64,000 nucleotides of DNA, from the NCBI RefSeq assembly GCF_000007705.1, contig NC_005085.1, positions 868,001 through 932,000 on the forward strand, in the 5' to 3' direction. This DNA comes from Chromobacterium violaceum ATCC 12472 (lineage in GTDB: Bacteria; Pseudomonadota; Gammaproteobacteria; Burkholderiales; Chromobacteriaceae). The translations under genes and the position numbers were made by a program. Within the stretch, counting starts at the first letter, position 1. Every line of letters starts with the position of its first letter. A model generated the notes under the pieces. It saw only the letters and a program-made list of their open reading frames with translations, did no database searches and was not told the DNA's origin. Shown here one piece after another: positions 35,384-46,898 of the stretch.

Positions 35384-37423
35384 ATGAGCCAGAACCCCTT
35401 ACTTGATTTCTCCGACCTGCCGCGCTTCGACGCCATCAAGCCGGAGCACATCACCCCCGCCCTCGATGTATTGCTGGCCGACGCCCGCGCCGCCATCGAT
35501 GCCGTCGTCGCCGCCGGCGGAGACAGCTGGGACGCCGTGGTGGAGCCGCTGACCGACGCCACCGAGAAACTCGGCCGCGCCTGGGGCGTGGTCGGCCATC
35601 TGAACGGCGTGATGGGCAACACCGAGGGCCTGCGCGAGGCGTACAACGCCGAAATCCCGCGCATTTCCGCCTTCTTCACCGAACTGGGGCAGAACCTCGA
35701 CCTGTTCGCCCGCTTCAAGGCGGTGGCGGCCAACCCTGAATTCGCCGCCGCCAGCGCCGCGCAGAAGAAAGTGATCGAAAACGACCTGCGCGACTTCCGC
35801 CTGGCCGGCGCCGAGCTGCCGGACGCGCAAAAGGCGCGCTTCGCCGAACTGTCCAGCCGGCTGGCCGAGCTGTCCAACCAGTTTTCGCAGCACGTGATGG
35901 ACGCCACCGACGGCTTCAGCCTGTACATCGAAGACGTTGCCGAGCTGGCCGGCATTCCAGAGGACACGTTGGCCATGTACGCCGCGATGGCCGAGGCCGA
36001 CGGCCAGCCGGGCAAATACAAGCTGGGCCTGCAATTCCCGCTGCTGTTCCCGGTGCTGCAGTACGCCGACAACCGCGCTTTGCGCGAAAAACTGTACGAA
36101 GCCAACGCCAAGCGCGCGTCGGAGTTCGGTCCGGCCGAGCAGGACAACGGCCCGCTGATCCGCGAGAAGCTGAAGCTGGCGGCCGAGGAGGCGCAACTGC
36201 TGGGCTTCGCCAACTACGCCGAGCTGTCGCTGTACACCAAGATGGCGGAAAGCCCGCAGCAGGTGATCGCCTTCCTGCGCGACCTGGCCCGCCGCGCCAA
36301 GCCCTACGCCGAGCAGGACCGCGCCGAGCTGGAGGCCTTCGCCCGCGACGAGCTGGGCCTGGACGCGCTGCAGGCCTGGGACATCAGCTACGCCAGCGAG
36401 AAGCTGCGCGTCGCCCGCTATGCCTTCTCCGAGCACGAAGTGAAGCAGTACTTCCCCGAGCCCAAGGTGCTGCAGGGCCTGTTCGGCGTGGTCGGCACCC
36501 TGTACGGCGTGCGTTTCGCCGAGCGCCGGGTCGCCACGTGGCACCCTGACGTGCGCTACTTCGAGATCTTCCAGGGCGACACCCTGCTGGGCGGTTTCTA
36601 CCTCGACCTCTACGCCCGCGACGGCAAGCGCCCCGGCGCGTGGATGGACGACGTGCGCGGCCGCCGCCGCAAGGGCGAGCAGGTGCAGACCCCGGTGGCC
36701 TACCTGGTGTGCAACTTCAGCCGCCCGGTGGGCGACAAGCCGGCCTACTTCACCCACGACGAGGTGATCACCCTGTTCCACGAGTGCGGCCACGGCCTGC
36801 ACCACCTGCTGACCCGCATCGAGGTGGCCGGCGTGGCCGGCATCAGCGGCGTGGAGTGGGACGCCGTCGAGCTGCCCAGCCAGTTCATGGAAAACTTCTG
36901 CTGGGAGTGGGACGTGCTGCAGGGCATGACCGCGCACAGCGAAAGCGGCCAGCCGCTGCCGCGCGAGCTGTACGACAAGATGATCGCCGCCAAGAACTTC
37001 CAGTCCGGCATGCAGATGGTGCGCCAGCTGGAGTTTTCCTTGTTCGACATGCTGCTGTACACCGCCGGCAATCCCGACAGCGTGGACTGGCTGGCGCTGC
37101 TGGAGCAGGTGCGCGACGAGGTGGCGGTCAACCGTCCGCCGGCCTACAACCGCTTCCCCAACAGCTTCAGCCACATCTTCGGCGGCGGCTACGCGGCCGG
37201 CTACTACAGCTACAAGTGGGCGGAAGTGCTGTCCGCCGACGCCTACGCCGCGTTCGAGGAGGCCGGCGGCGCCAATCCGCAGGTGGGCCGCCAGTTCTGG
37301 GACGAAATCCTGGCGGTCGGCGGCAGCCGCCCGGCGCTGGAGTCGTTCCGCGCCTTCCGCGGCCGCGATCCCGAAATCGACGCGCTGCTGCGCCACTCCG
37401 GCATGGCGCCGGAGGCGGCGTAA
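35384..37423 (+). CDS. prlC: Oligopeptidase A
   Basis: This 679-residue M3 metallopeptidase degrades signal peptides and other short peptides in the cytoplasm. The zinc site HECGH is at about residue 466, followed by the family segment GLHHLL and a distal Glu. The N-terminal region (NPLLDFSDLPRFDAIKPEHI) is typical of PrlC. A much longer in-frame extension upstream runs antisense to the carbonic anhydrase and RDD genes and is not coding. It reads toward a terminator at 37548. Confidence 0.95.
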   Translation: MSQNPLLDFSDLPRFDAIKPEHITPALDVLLADARAAIDAVVAAGGDSWDAVVEPLTDATEKLGRAWGVVGHLNGVMGNTEGLREAYNAEIPRISAFFTELGQNLDLFARFKAVAANPEFAAASAAQKKVIENDLRDFRLAGAELPDAQKARFAELSSRLAELSNQFSQHVMDATDGFSLYIEDVAELAGIPEDTLAMYAAMAEADGQPGKYKLGLQFPLLFPVLQYADNRALREKLYEANAKRASEFGPAEQDNGPLIREKLKLAAEEAQLLGFANYAELSLYTKMAESPQQVIAFLRDLARRAKPYAEQDRAELEAFARDELGLDALQAWDISYASEKLRVARYAFSEHEVKQYFPEPKVLQGLFGVVGTLYGVRFAERRVATWHPDVRYFEIFQGDTLLGGFYLDLYARDGKRPGAWMDDVRGRRRKGEQVQTPVAYLVCNFSRPVGDKPAYFTHDEVITLFHECGHGLHHLLTRIEVAGVAGISGVEWDAVELPSQFMENFCWEWDVLQGMTAHSESGQPLPRELYDKMIAAKNFQSGMQMVRQLEFSLFDMLLYTAGNPDSVDWLALLEQVRDEVAVNRPPAYNRFPNSFSHIFGGGYAAGYYSYKWAEVLSADAYAAFEEAGGANPQVGRQFWDEILAVGGSRPALESFRAFRGRDPEIDALLRHSGMAPEAA

Positions 37424-37547
37424 AAAAATTTCCGATTCCCGGAACTCGCCTGGAATAGTCCGGCTCTAATCTTTTGCTCAGGGTTGTCTTCCGGAGCAGC
37501 AAGCGAGCCAGACGCGTATCAGGGGTAGTGATATAGTGTCTATTGAC

Positions 37548-37578
37548 GCCTCCGCCGACTGCGGAGGCGCTTTTTTTT
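37548..37578 (+). terminator. Terminator after prlC
   Basis: The stem GCCTCCGC / GCGGAGGC with a 5-base loop is followed by eight T residues. It lies 125 bp after the prlC stop; the space between has pieces of dyad symmetry (CCGGA / TCCGG) and could be a 3'-UTR-derived RNA. Confidence 0.9.
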
Positions 37579-37675
37579 GCCTTGCCGGCGGCGAGGCGCG
37601 AAAATCCCTCAACAGCCGGGCCGGCTGCTGCTATGGTGTCGGCCTTCATCCTTTCCCATTCTGGAGTCCCCGCCG

Positions 37676-38449
37676 ATGCGCTTTGCCACCTGGAACGTCA
37701 ATTCCCTGAAAGTCCGCCTGCCGCAGGTGCTGCAGTGGCTGGCCGAAACCGGCGTCGAAGTGCTGTGCCTGCAGGAACTGAAGATGGACCAGGGCGCTTT
37801 CCCGCTGGCGGAGATCGAGGCGGCCGGCTACCGCGCGGTCTGGTTCGGCCAGAAGACCTACAACGGCGTCGCCATCCTGGCGCGCACGCCGCTGGAAATG
37901 ACCGACGTGGTCGCCGGCATCCCCGGCTACGGCGACGAGCAGCGCCGCGTGATCGCCGCCACCGTGAACGGCGTGCGGGTGATCTGCGGCTATTTCGTCA
38001 ACGGCGAGGCGGTGGATTCGCCCAAGTACCCGTACAAGCTGGAATGGCTGTCCAAGCTGGAGGGCTACGTCGCCGCCGAGCTGGCCAGGCATCCGCAGCT
38101 GCTGCTGCTGGGCGACTACAACATCGCGCCGGAAGACCGCGACGTCTACGATCCGGAGGGCTGGCGCGAGCAGGTGCTGTGCAGCACGCCGGAGCGCGAC
38201 GCCTTCCGCCGCCTGATCGCGCTGGGCCTGTCCGACAGCTTCCGCCTGTTCAACCAGGAGGAAAAGCAGTACAGCTGGTGGGACTACCGCCAGATGATGT
38301 TCCGCCGCAACAAGGGCGTGCGCATCGACCACATCCTGGTCAGCGACGCGCTCAAACCCCGCGCGCAGGCCTGCGAGATCGACAAGGCGCCGCGCAAGTG
38401 GGAGCGCCCGTCCGACCACACTCCGGTGGTGCTGACCCTGGCCGATTGA
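37676..38449 (+). CDS. xthA: Exodeoxyribonuclease III
   Basis: This 257-residue endonuclease/exonuclease/phosphatase protein cuts at abasic sites and removes 3' blocking groups in base excision repair. The motifs are MRFATWNVNSLKVRL (start), CLQELKMDQG (metal-binding Glu), LLLGDYNIAPEDRDVYDP and the C-terminal RIDHILVS...KWERPSDHTPVV with Asp and His of the active site. Length fits the family. It is flanked by terminators, so it is a single-gene unit. Confidence 0.96.
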   Translation: MRFATWNVNSLKVRLPQVLQWLAETGVEVLCLQELKMDQGAFPLAEIEAAGYRAVWFGQKTYNGVAILARTPLEMTDVVAGIPGYGDEQRRVIAATVNGVRVICGYFVNGEAVDSPKYPYKLEWLSKLEGYVAAELARHPQLLLLGDYNIAPEDRDVYDPEGWREQVLCSTPERDAFRRLIALGLSDSFRLFNQEEKQYSWWDYRQMMFRRNKGVRIDHILVSDALKPRAQACEIDKAPRKWERPSDHTPVVLTLAD

Positions 38450-38469
38450 GCCGGTTTCCACGCGCGCGC

Positions 38470-38500
38470 AACGGCCCGGCCCTGTCCGGGCCGTTTCGTT
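38470..38500 (+). terminator. Terminator after xthA
   Basis: The stem ACGGCCCGG / CCGGGCCGT with a 6-base loop is followed by TTCGTTTGT. Confidence 0.8.
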
Positions 38501-38597
38501 TGTCTGCGCGCCGTTTCCGTCCAGGGGGCGAAACTGTCCTATAGATAGCTATAGACGGCAAGCTATCGATTAATGACGGGCGGGAGCGCGCGGGGCC

Positions 38598-39485
38598 ATG
38601 GATCCTACGAGTCTGACCGAGGCGGGAGAGTTTCTGCACACCTTCGCCATCCAGGAGGATGACCTGAAACGTGTGAGGGCGATGGGCGAGGCGGTGCTGC
38701 CCAGGCTGGACGAGGCGATGGATCGCTTCTACGAATGGCTGCCGTCCCTGCCTGAGTACGAAGGCCTGTTCGCCCGGCCGTCGGCGCTGCGCAACGCGCG
38801 GGAGGCCCAGGCCGCCTATTGGCGCAGCTTCTTTTCCGGCGTGGTGGACGCCGCCTATCTTGCCGAGCGCGTGTGCGCCGGCGAAACCCATGCCCGCATC
38901 GGGCTGCCGCTCAGCTCCTATTTCGCCGGGGTCAACTACGCGTTCACGCTGTTTTGCGGCTATCTGAAAAGCGGCAGCCGCGAGACGGCGTCGCAGACCC
39001 TGCTGTCCACCGCCAAGCTGCTGCACATGGACACCGCGCTGGTGGTCGAGACCTACAGCCGGCTGCTGCACGAGCGGGTGCTGGAGCAGAGCCGGGCGAT
39101 GATGGAAATGTCCACGCCGGTATCGATGATCTGGCAGGACATCCTGCTGCTGCCCATTGTCGGCATCATCGACTCCCAGCGCTCCCAGGGCATCATGGAA
39201 GGCATCCTGAGCAAGATATCCACCACCCGGGCCCGGGTCTTCATCATGGATATCTCCGGCGTGGCGGTGGTGGACTCGGCGGTGGCCAACCACCTGATCA
39301 AGATCACCAAAGCCACCCAGCTGATGGGGTGCGAGAGCCTGGTATCGGGCCTGTCCCCCGCCATCGCGCAGACCATCGTCCACCTAGGCATAGACACCGA
39401 GCAGATTTCCACCTTCGCCACCCTGCGCGACGCGCTGGAAGAGGCGTTCCGCAACTGCGGGCTGGCGATACGCCAGCTTGGATGA
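38598..39485 (+). CDS. rsbR: Stressosome sensor RsbR with N-terminal globin domain and STAS
   Basis: The 295-residue protein opens a six-gene operon. Residues about 10-160 form a globin-coupled-sensor domain: an F-helix-like segment AGETHARIGLPLSSYFAG supplies a candidate proximal haem His, which ordinary RsbR globin domains lack. Residues 180-295 are a STAS domain. The RsbT-phosphorylation sites align as Ser in VVDSAVA (Thr171 of B. subtilis RsbR) and Thr in IAQTIVHLG (Thr205). It would form the scaffold of the stressosome and sense O2, NO or CO through haem. No membrane segments are present. Confidence 0.88.
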   Translation: MDPTSLTEAGEFLHTFAIQEDDLKRVRAMGEAVLPRLDEAMDRFYEWLPSLPEYEGLFARPSALRNAREAQAAYWRSFFSGVVDAAYLAERVCAGETHARIGLPLSSYFAGVNYAFTLFCGYLKSGSRETASQTLLSTAKLLHMDTALVVETYSRLLHERVLEQSRAMMEMSTPVSMIWQDILLLPIVGIIDSQRSQGIMEGILSKISTTRARVFIMDISGVAVVDSAVANHLIKITKATQLMGCESLVSGLSPAIAQTIVHLGIDTEQISTFATLRDALEEAFRNCGLAIRQLG

Positions 39486-39495
39486 GGAAGGGCAT

Positions 39496-39858
39496 ATGAG
39501 CGACGACGCCGCAGAGGCCAGGATCACGCTGTCGCAGATAGGCGACGCCTTGCTCGCCTGCGTGCAGGCGGAGCTGCGGCCGGCTTTGGTGCGGCAGATG
39601 CAGAGCCGGCTGCTGGAGCGCATCAGCGGCAAGGCGGTGCGCAGGGTGATGCTGGACGTGTCCGAGGTGCGCTTCCTGGACCTGGAGTCCTACCAGGCGC
39701 TGGTGGACATGAAGCGCACCATCTCGCTGATGGGGGCGTCCACGGTGCTGGTGGGGCTGCGGCCGGGCGTGATCCAGGGCCTGTCCCAGGTCGGGGCCGA
39801 TCTGGGCGCCTTCCGCGGGGCGATCTCGCTGGAACAGGCGCTGGCGATGAAGCAATGA
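39496..39858 (+). CDS. rsbS: Stressosome scaffold protein RsbS (STAS domain)
   Basis: The 120-residue STAS protein co-assembles with RsbR and holds RsbT until stress releases it. The start at 39496 follows GAGGAAGGG; an in-frame TTG at 39478 is less likely. The core reads VMLDVSEVRFLDLESYQALVDM and then STVLVGLRPGVIQGLSQVG, matching RsbS. At the position of the phosphorylated serine of B. subtilis RsbS (the VDS motif) there is Leu, with a Ser two residues later. Phosphorylation may therefore differ. It overlaps the next gene by 4 bp. Confidence 0.87.
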   Translation: MSDDAAEARITLSQIGDALLACVQAELRPALVRQMQSRLLERISGKAVRRVMLDVSEVRFLDLESYQALVDMKRTISLMGASTVLVGLRPGVIQGLSQVGADLGAFRGAISLEQALAMKQ

Positions 39859-40295
39859 GCGCGGACAGCATGTCGCCGCTGCGTCCGGCGCGCAGCCTGG
39901 GCGGCGGGGATGCGCTGGATATCCGCAGCGAGGGCGACGTCCGGCTGCTGGTGTACCGCGTGCGCGCGCTGGCGGCGGGGATGGGATTTTCCGAAGTCGA
40001 TTGCACCCAGCTGGCGACGGCGGCGTCGGAACTGGCGATGAACATGCTCAAGTACGCCGGCGGCGGCCGGATGCGCTGGCAGGGGGTGGCCGCCGGCGGG
40101 GCCTCCGGCATGGAAATCCAGGCGCGGGACCGCGGCCCCGGCATCGCCGACCTGGAGCTGGCGATGCGGGAGCACTTCAGCAGCAAGGGCACGCTGGGCC
40201 TGGGGCTGCCCGGCACACGCAGGCTGATGGACGAGTTCTGGATAGACAGCGCTCCCGGCGCCGGCACCCAGGTGTGCGTGCGCAAATGGCGCTGA
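39855..40295 (+). CDS. rsbT: Stressosome serine/threonine kinase RsbT
   Basis: This is a 146-residue kinase of the GHKL fold. N-box TAASELAMNMLKYAGGG, G1 RDRGPGIAD and G2 KGTLGLGLPGTRRL are all intact, so it should bind ATP. RsbT phosphorylates RsbR and RsbS, then leaves the complex to activate a downstream partner. In B. subtilis that partner is the phosphatase RsbU, which is absent here; the genes that follow suggest that it acts on a two-component system instead. It overlaps the next gene by 10 bp. Confidence 0.9.
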   Translation: MSADSMSPLRPARSLGGGDALDIRSEGDVRLLVYRVRALAAGMGFSEVDCTQLATAASELAMNMLKYAGGGRMRWQGVAAGGASGMEIQARDRGPGIADLELAMREHFSSKGTLGLGLPGTRRLMDEFWIDSAPGAGTQVCVRKWR

Positions 40296-40893
40296 CGCCG
40301 TTTGCGCCGCCGCCAGGCCTGGGCGAGCTGGCCCTGGTGTCGCGGCCCTGCTTCGGAGAGACGGTATGCGGCGACGGCATGGTGGCGCGGGCCGAGACCG
40401 ACGGCGGCGTGACGCTGGCGATATTGGACGCCTTGGGCCACGGCGCGCAAGCGCACGTGCTGGCGCGGGAGATGGAGGCGTGGCTGGAGCGGGAGCCGCC
40501 GCAGCCGCCGGCGGAGCGGCTGGCGCGCCTGCACCGGCGCTTCCAGGGCAGTCTGGGCGCGGCCGTTTGCCTGGCCACGGTGCAGCCATCCGGCCTGCTG
40601 GCTTGCGCCAGCGTCGGCAATGCCTTGCTGAGGGTGCTGCAGCCGGAGTTGAGCTTGATCGCCGGCCAGCCCGGCACCGTGGGGCAGGCGCTGCCGCGGC
40701 TGAGGGAGCGGCGCTTGCAGCTGCGGGCCGGAGCCTTGCTGTTGTTGACCACCGACGGCGTGCCTGAGCATCTGCCCGCCGATGCGTTGGAGGCGTTGGC
40801 CGGCTTGCCCGCCGGCAGGATGGGGAGTCAGTTGATGAGCAATCACGCCAAGTGGCACGACGACGCCGCTTGCATAGTCGCGAGATGGAACCC

Positions 40894-40897
<4 letters not shown>
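40286..40897 (+). CDS. rsbX: Stressosome phosphatase RsbX (PP2C type)
   Basis: This 203-residue phosphatase carries the PP2C metal motifs: [25 protein letters not shown] and HDDAACIV. RsbX removes phosphate from RsbR and RsbS to reset the stressosome. It is the short, single-domain type, unlike RsbU, which would have an N-terminal RsbT-binding domain. It overlaps rsbT by 10 bp and the next gene by 4 bp (ATGA), so the six genes of this unit are tightly coupled. Confidence 0.87.
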
Positions 40898-43969
<3,072 letters not shown>

Positions 43970-43986
<17 letters not shown>

Positions 43987-45085
43987 CACTCGGCCCACCA
44001 TCCTGGTCGTGGACGACACGCCGGACAACCTGGCGCTGATCAACGATCTGCTGCACCGCGACTACCGCGTCAAGGTGGCGACCGGCGGCGCGAAGGCGCT
44101 GCGCATCGTCGCCGCCGGCGAGCCCGACCTGATCCTGCTGGACGTGCTGATGCCGGACATGGACGGCTACGAGGTGTTGCGCCGCCTGCGCGCGAGCCGG
44201 GCGGACTTCGACGTGCCGGTGATCTTCCTGACAGCGATGCAGGAGGCGGAGGAGGAAACCGCCGGCCTGCAGCTGGGCGCCGCCGACTACATCCACAAGC
44301 CCATCAATCCCGGCATCCTGATGGCCAGGGTGCGCAACCAGCTGGACGTCAAGGCCGCGCGCGATATCCTGAAGAACCAGAACGACTACCTGGAGGAAGA
44401 GGTCAGGCGACGCACCCGGGAGACCGAGACCGTGCAGAACGTGGCGATCTGGGCGCTGGCCTCGCTGGCGGAAACCCGCGACAACGAAACCGGCAACCAC
44501 ATCAAGCGCACCCAATCCTACGTCAAGCTGCTGGCCGAGCAGTTGAGCGGCCACCCGCGCTTCGACCAGTATCTGACCGAGCGCAACATCGACATGATTT
44601 GCAAGTCGGCGCCGCTGCACGACATCGGCAAGGTCGGCATCCCCGACCACATCCTGCTCAAGGCCGGCAAGCTGACCGACGACGAATTCGCCATCATGAA
44701 ACAGCACGCCGCGCTGGGCCGGGACGCCATCGTCGCCGCCGAGCGCCAGCTGGGCCTGGAAGTGGCGTTCCTGAAATTCGCCAAGGAGATCGCATGTTCG
44801 CACCACGAGAAATGGGACGGCAGCGGCTATCCCTTCGGTTTGAAGGGGGACGAGATTCCGGTGGCCGGCAGGCTGATGGCGCTGGCCGACGTCTACGACG
44901 CGCTGATCAACCGGCGCATCTACAAGCCGCCGATGCCGCATGCCCAGGCGAAGGACGTCATCGTCGCCGGCCGGGGCACGCACTTCGACCCGGACGTGGT
45001 CGACGCCTTCCTGGCGGTGGAGCAGGCCTTTGTCGAAGTCGCCCTGGCCTATGCCGACGCGGAGGAGCATGCCGGTCAGCATTGA
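43970..45085 (+). CDS. Response regulator with HD-GYP phosphodiesterase output
   Basis: The 371-residue protein has a receiver domain (Asp in [11 protein letters not shown], Lys in IHKPINPG) and an HD-GYP domain at about 150-360: [21 protein letters not shown] and the conserved C-terminal [16 protein letters not shown] proteins hydrolyse c-di-GMP to GMP or pGpG. It overlaps the hybrid kinase by 17 bp and is very likely its cognate output. The operon therefore links a globin stressosome to c-di-GMP level. Confidence 0.92.
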
Positions 45086-45180
45086 GATCCGCTCCGGGCA
45101 AGGTTTGGCCTGGCTCAAGCCGGCTTGGAGCATGGCTTGCTAAGCTGTTTCCATCCAATAACATCGAACGGTAGCCCGTC

Positions 45181-45885
45181 ATGACCACATTGCCCACCCG
45201 CACCACCGCCGATCCCTACTACCAGGACGTTCCCGCCTACATGACCGAGGTCTACGACTGGGCCTACGTCAATCCGCGCAAGGCCAGGCTGCTGGACCAC
45301 AAGCTGGTGGTGCGCACGCTGCTGTTCGGCAACGACCAGCGGCTTATGCGGGCCTATCTGAACGAGATCCGCGACGGGGACAGGGTGTGGCAGGTGGCCC
45401 ACGTCTACGGCGACCTGGTGCAGCGGGCCGCGGCGCGGGTCGGCGAGAGCGGCAGCTTCACGCTGACCGACGTCACGCCCATCCAGGTGGAGCTGGCCGA
45501 GGGCAAGCTGGCCGGTACGCCGCAGGCCGCCGTGGTGCGCGCCGACGCGGCGCGCTTCCAGGCCGAGCGGCAGCCGGATCTGGCATGCAGCTTCTTCCTG
45601 CTGCACGAGGTGCCGGAAGACATGAAGTCCGCCATCGTCGACAACATGCTGGCCCAGGTGGCGCCGGGCGGCCGGGCGATGTTCGTCGACTACCACTGTC
45701 CCCGCCCCTGGCAGCCGATAGGCTGGCTGCTCAAATGGGTGAACCGCGTGCTGGAGCCGTTCGCCGAAGCGCTGTGGAACAAGGAAATCTCCGCCTACGC
45801 GCGCGACGCGGCCCGGTTCGACTGGAGCAAGCGCACCGTGTTCGGCGGCGTGTACCAGATCGTGACCGCCCGCCGCCGGGATTGA
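45181..45885 (+). CDS. rquA: RquA-like rhodoquinone biosynthesis protein
   Basis: The 234-residue protein looks like a class I methyltransferase that has lost the usual SAM signature. Segments such as VPAYMTEVYDWAYVNPRKARLLD, LLFGNDQRLMRAYLNEI, VAHVYGDLV and DVTPIQVELA match what I recall of RquA, the enzyme that converts ubiquinone to rhodoquinone for anaerobic fumarate respiration. Other unusual ubiE/COQ5-like methyltransferases are an alternative. It has its own promoter region and is monocistronic. Rhodoquinone is rare in this lineage, so the call needs sequence comparison. Confidence 0.7.
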   Translation: MTTLPTRTTADPYYQDVPAYMTEVYDWAYVNPRKARLLDHKLVVRTLLFGNDQRLMRAYLNEIRDGDRVWQVAHVYGDLVQRAAARVGESGSFTLTDVTPIQVELAEGKLAGTPQAAVVRADAARFQAERQPDLACSFFLLHEVPEDMKSAIVDNMLAQVAPGGRAMFVDYHCPRPWQPIGWLLKWVNRVLEPFAEALWNKEISAYARDAARFDWSKRTVFGGVYQIVTARRRD

Positions 45886-45965
45886 GGGCCGCCGGTCAAG
45901 CCCTTCCAGCGCGGGGCAGGGTAAGGCAAGGAGGCGCAAGGCAGGGTAGGCGGTTTTCTCGCTTG

Positions 45966-46000
45966 TACGTCGCGTTACATGGGCTTACAAGGCGCTAACA
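45966..46000 (+). promoter_or_regulatory. Direct repeats like an RstA/OmpR-family box upstream of asr
   Basis: TACGTCGCGTTACA (45966-45979) agrees at 10 of 12 fixed positions with the RstA box TACATNTNGTTACA. TTACA (45985-45989) and TAACA (45996-46000) follow at helical spacing (10 and 11 bp). Asr in E. coli is induced by acid through RstBA, so these may bind the equivalent regulator. Confidence 0.45.
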
Positions 46001-46100
46001 GACGGCTAGGGGGGGCGGGACTAGGATACGTCTCAAGGAAACACCAAACACGGTGCCTTGCGGAGGTGGAAGCTTCCGTTACCGACCTGGAGATGAAATC

Positions 46101-46697
46101 ATGAAAAAGCTGACCCTTCTTGCCCTGTCCGCCGTATTCGGCCTGAGCTCCGCCGCAGGTTTCGCCGCACAGGTCGCCCCGGCTTCCGCTCCCGCCGCCA
46201 AGGCTGCTCCGGCCGCCAAGAAGGCCGAGAAAAAGACCCCGGCCAAGATCCACCACGCCAAGAAAGGCGAAAAGGTAGCCGCTTCCGCTCCGCAGAAGGC
46301 CCAGGCCGCCAAGGCTGAAGCCTCCGCCCCGGCTAAGAAGGCCGCCCACAAGCACGCCAAGAAGCATGCGGCCAAGAAGGCTGAAGCCTCCGCCCAGAAG
46401 GCGCAGGCCGCCAAGTCCGACGCTTCGGCGCCGGCCAAGAAGGCTCACAAGTCCCACGCCAAGAAGCACGTTGTGAAGAAGGAAGCCTCCGCGCAGAAGG
46501 CTCAGGCCGCCAAGTCCGACGCTTCGGCGCCGGCGAAGAAGGCCGCTCACAAGCATGCCAAGAAGCACGCCGCCAAGAAGGAAGCTTCCGCGCAGAAGGC
46601 TCAGGCCGCCAAGTCCGACGCCTCGGCTCCGGCCAAGAAGGCTCACAAGCACCACGCCAAGAAGGCCCACAAGGCAGCCGCTTCGGCAGCCAAGTAA
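46101..46697 (+). CDS. asr: Asr-type acid-shock protein, expanded
   Basis: The 198-residue protein has a Sec signal peptide (MKKLTLLALSAVFGLSSAAGFA) and an Ala/Lys-rich mature region with the Asr signature QKAQAAK and HAKKH repeats. E. coli Asr has about 100 residues; here the unit KKEASAQKAQAAKSDASAP with an (AHK)HAKKH tail is repeated about four times. Asr proteins act in the periplasm in acid tolerance, by buffering or chaperone-like means. The charge is strongly positive. Eukaryote-like histone H1 tails look alike, but the signal peptide and motif favour Asr. Confidence 0.82.
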   Translation: MKKLTLLALSAVFGLSSAAGFAAQVAPASAPAAKAAPAAKKAEKKTPAKIHHAKKGEKVAASAPQKAQAAKAEASAPAKKAAHKHAKKHAAKKAEASAQKAQAAKSDASAPAKKAHKSHAKKHVVKKEASAQKAQAAKSDASAPAKKAAHKHAKKHAAKKEASAQKAQAAKSDASAPAKKAHKHHAKKAHKAAASAAK

Positions 46698-46732
46698 TCC
46701 AGCAGACTGCCAGTCTGGCTCGCATAAAAACT

Positions 46733-46760
46733 GGGGAGGCTTCGGCCTCCCTTTTGTTTT
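46733..46760 (+). terminator. Terminator after asr
   Basis: The stem GGGAGGC / GCCTCCC with a TTCG tetraloop is followed by TTTTGTTTTG. Confidence 0.9.
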
Positions 46761-46829
46761 GCCTGCCGGTTTCGGCGAACGGCGGAGCACGCGGCGGCCG
46801 GCTTGCGCCCCGATCCGGCGGCGCGCATA

Positions 46830-46867
46830 AAAAAACGCCCCGCGGGCCAAAGCCTGCGGGGCGTTTC
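46830..46867 (-). terminator. Terminator after fpr
   Basis: On the minus strand an imperfect stem AACGCCCCGCAGG / CCCGCGGGGCGTT is followed by TTTT, 31 bp after the fpr stop. Confidence 0.85.
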
Positions 46868-46898
46868 GCATCTGCGCCGGGCAGATGGGCGGATGGCC

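Noticed and set aside
37424-37547. Small RNA after prlC
   Set aside because: Some dyad symmetry and a terminator, but no promoter was found; it is more likely a 3' untranslated region.
46101-46697. Histone H1-like DNA-binding protein
   Set aside because: A Sec signal peptide and the QKAQAAK motif point to an exported Asr-type protein.
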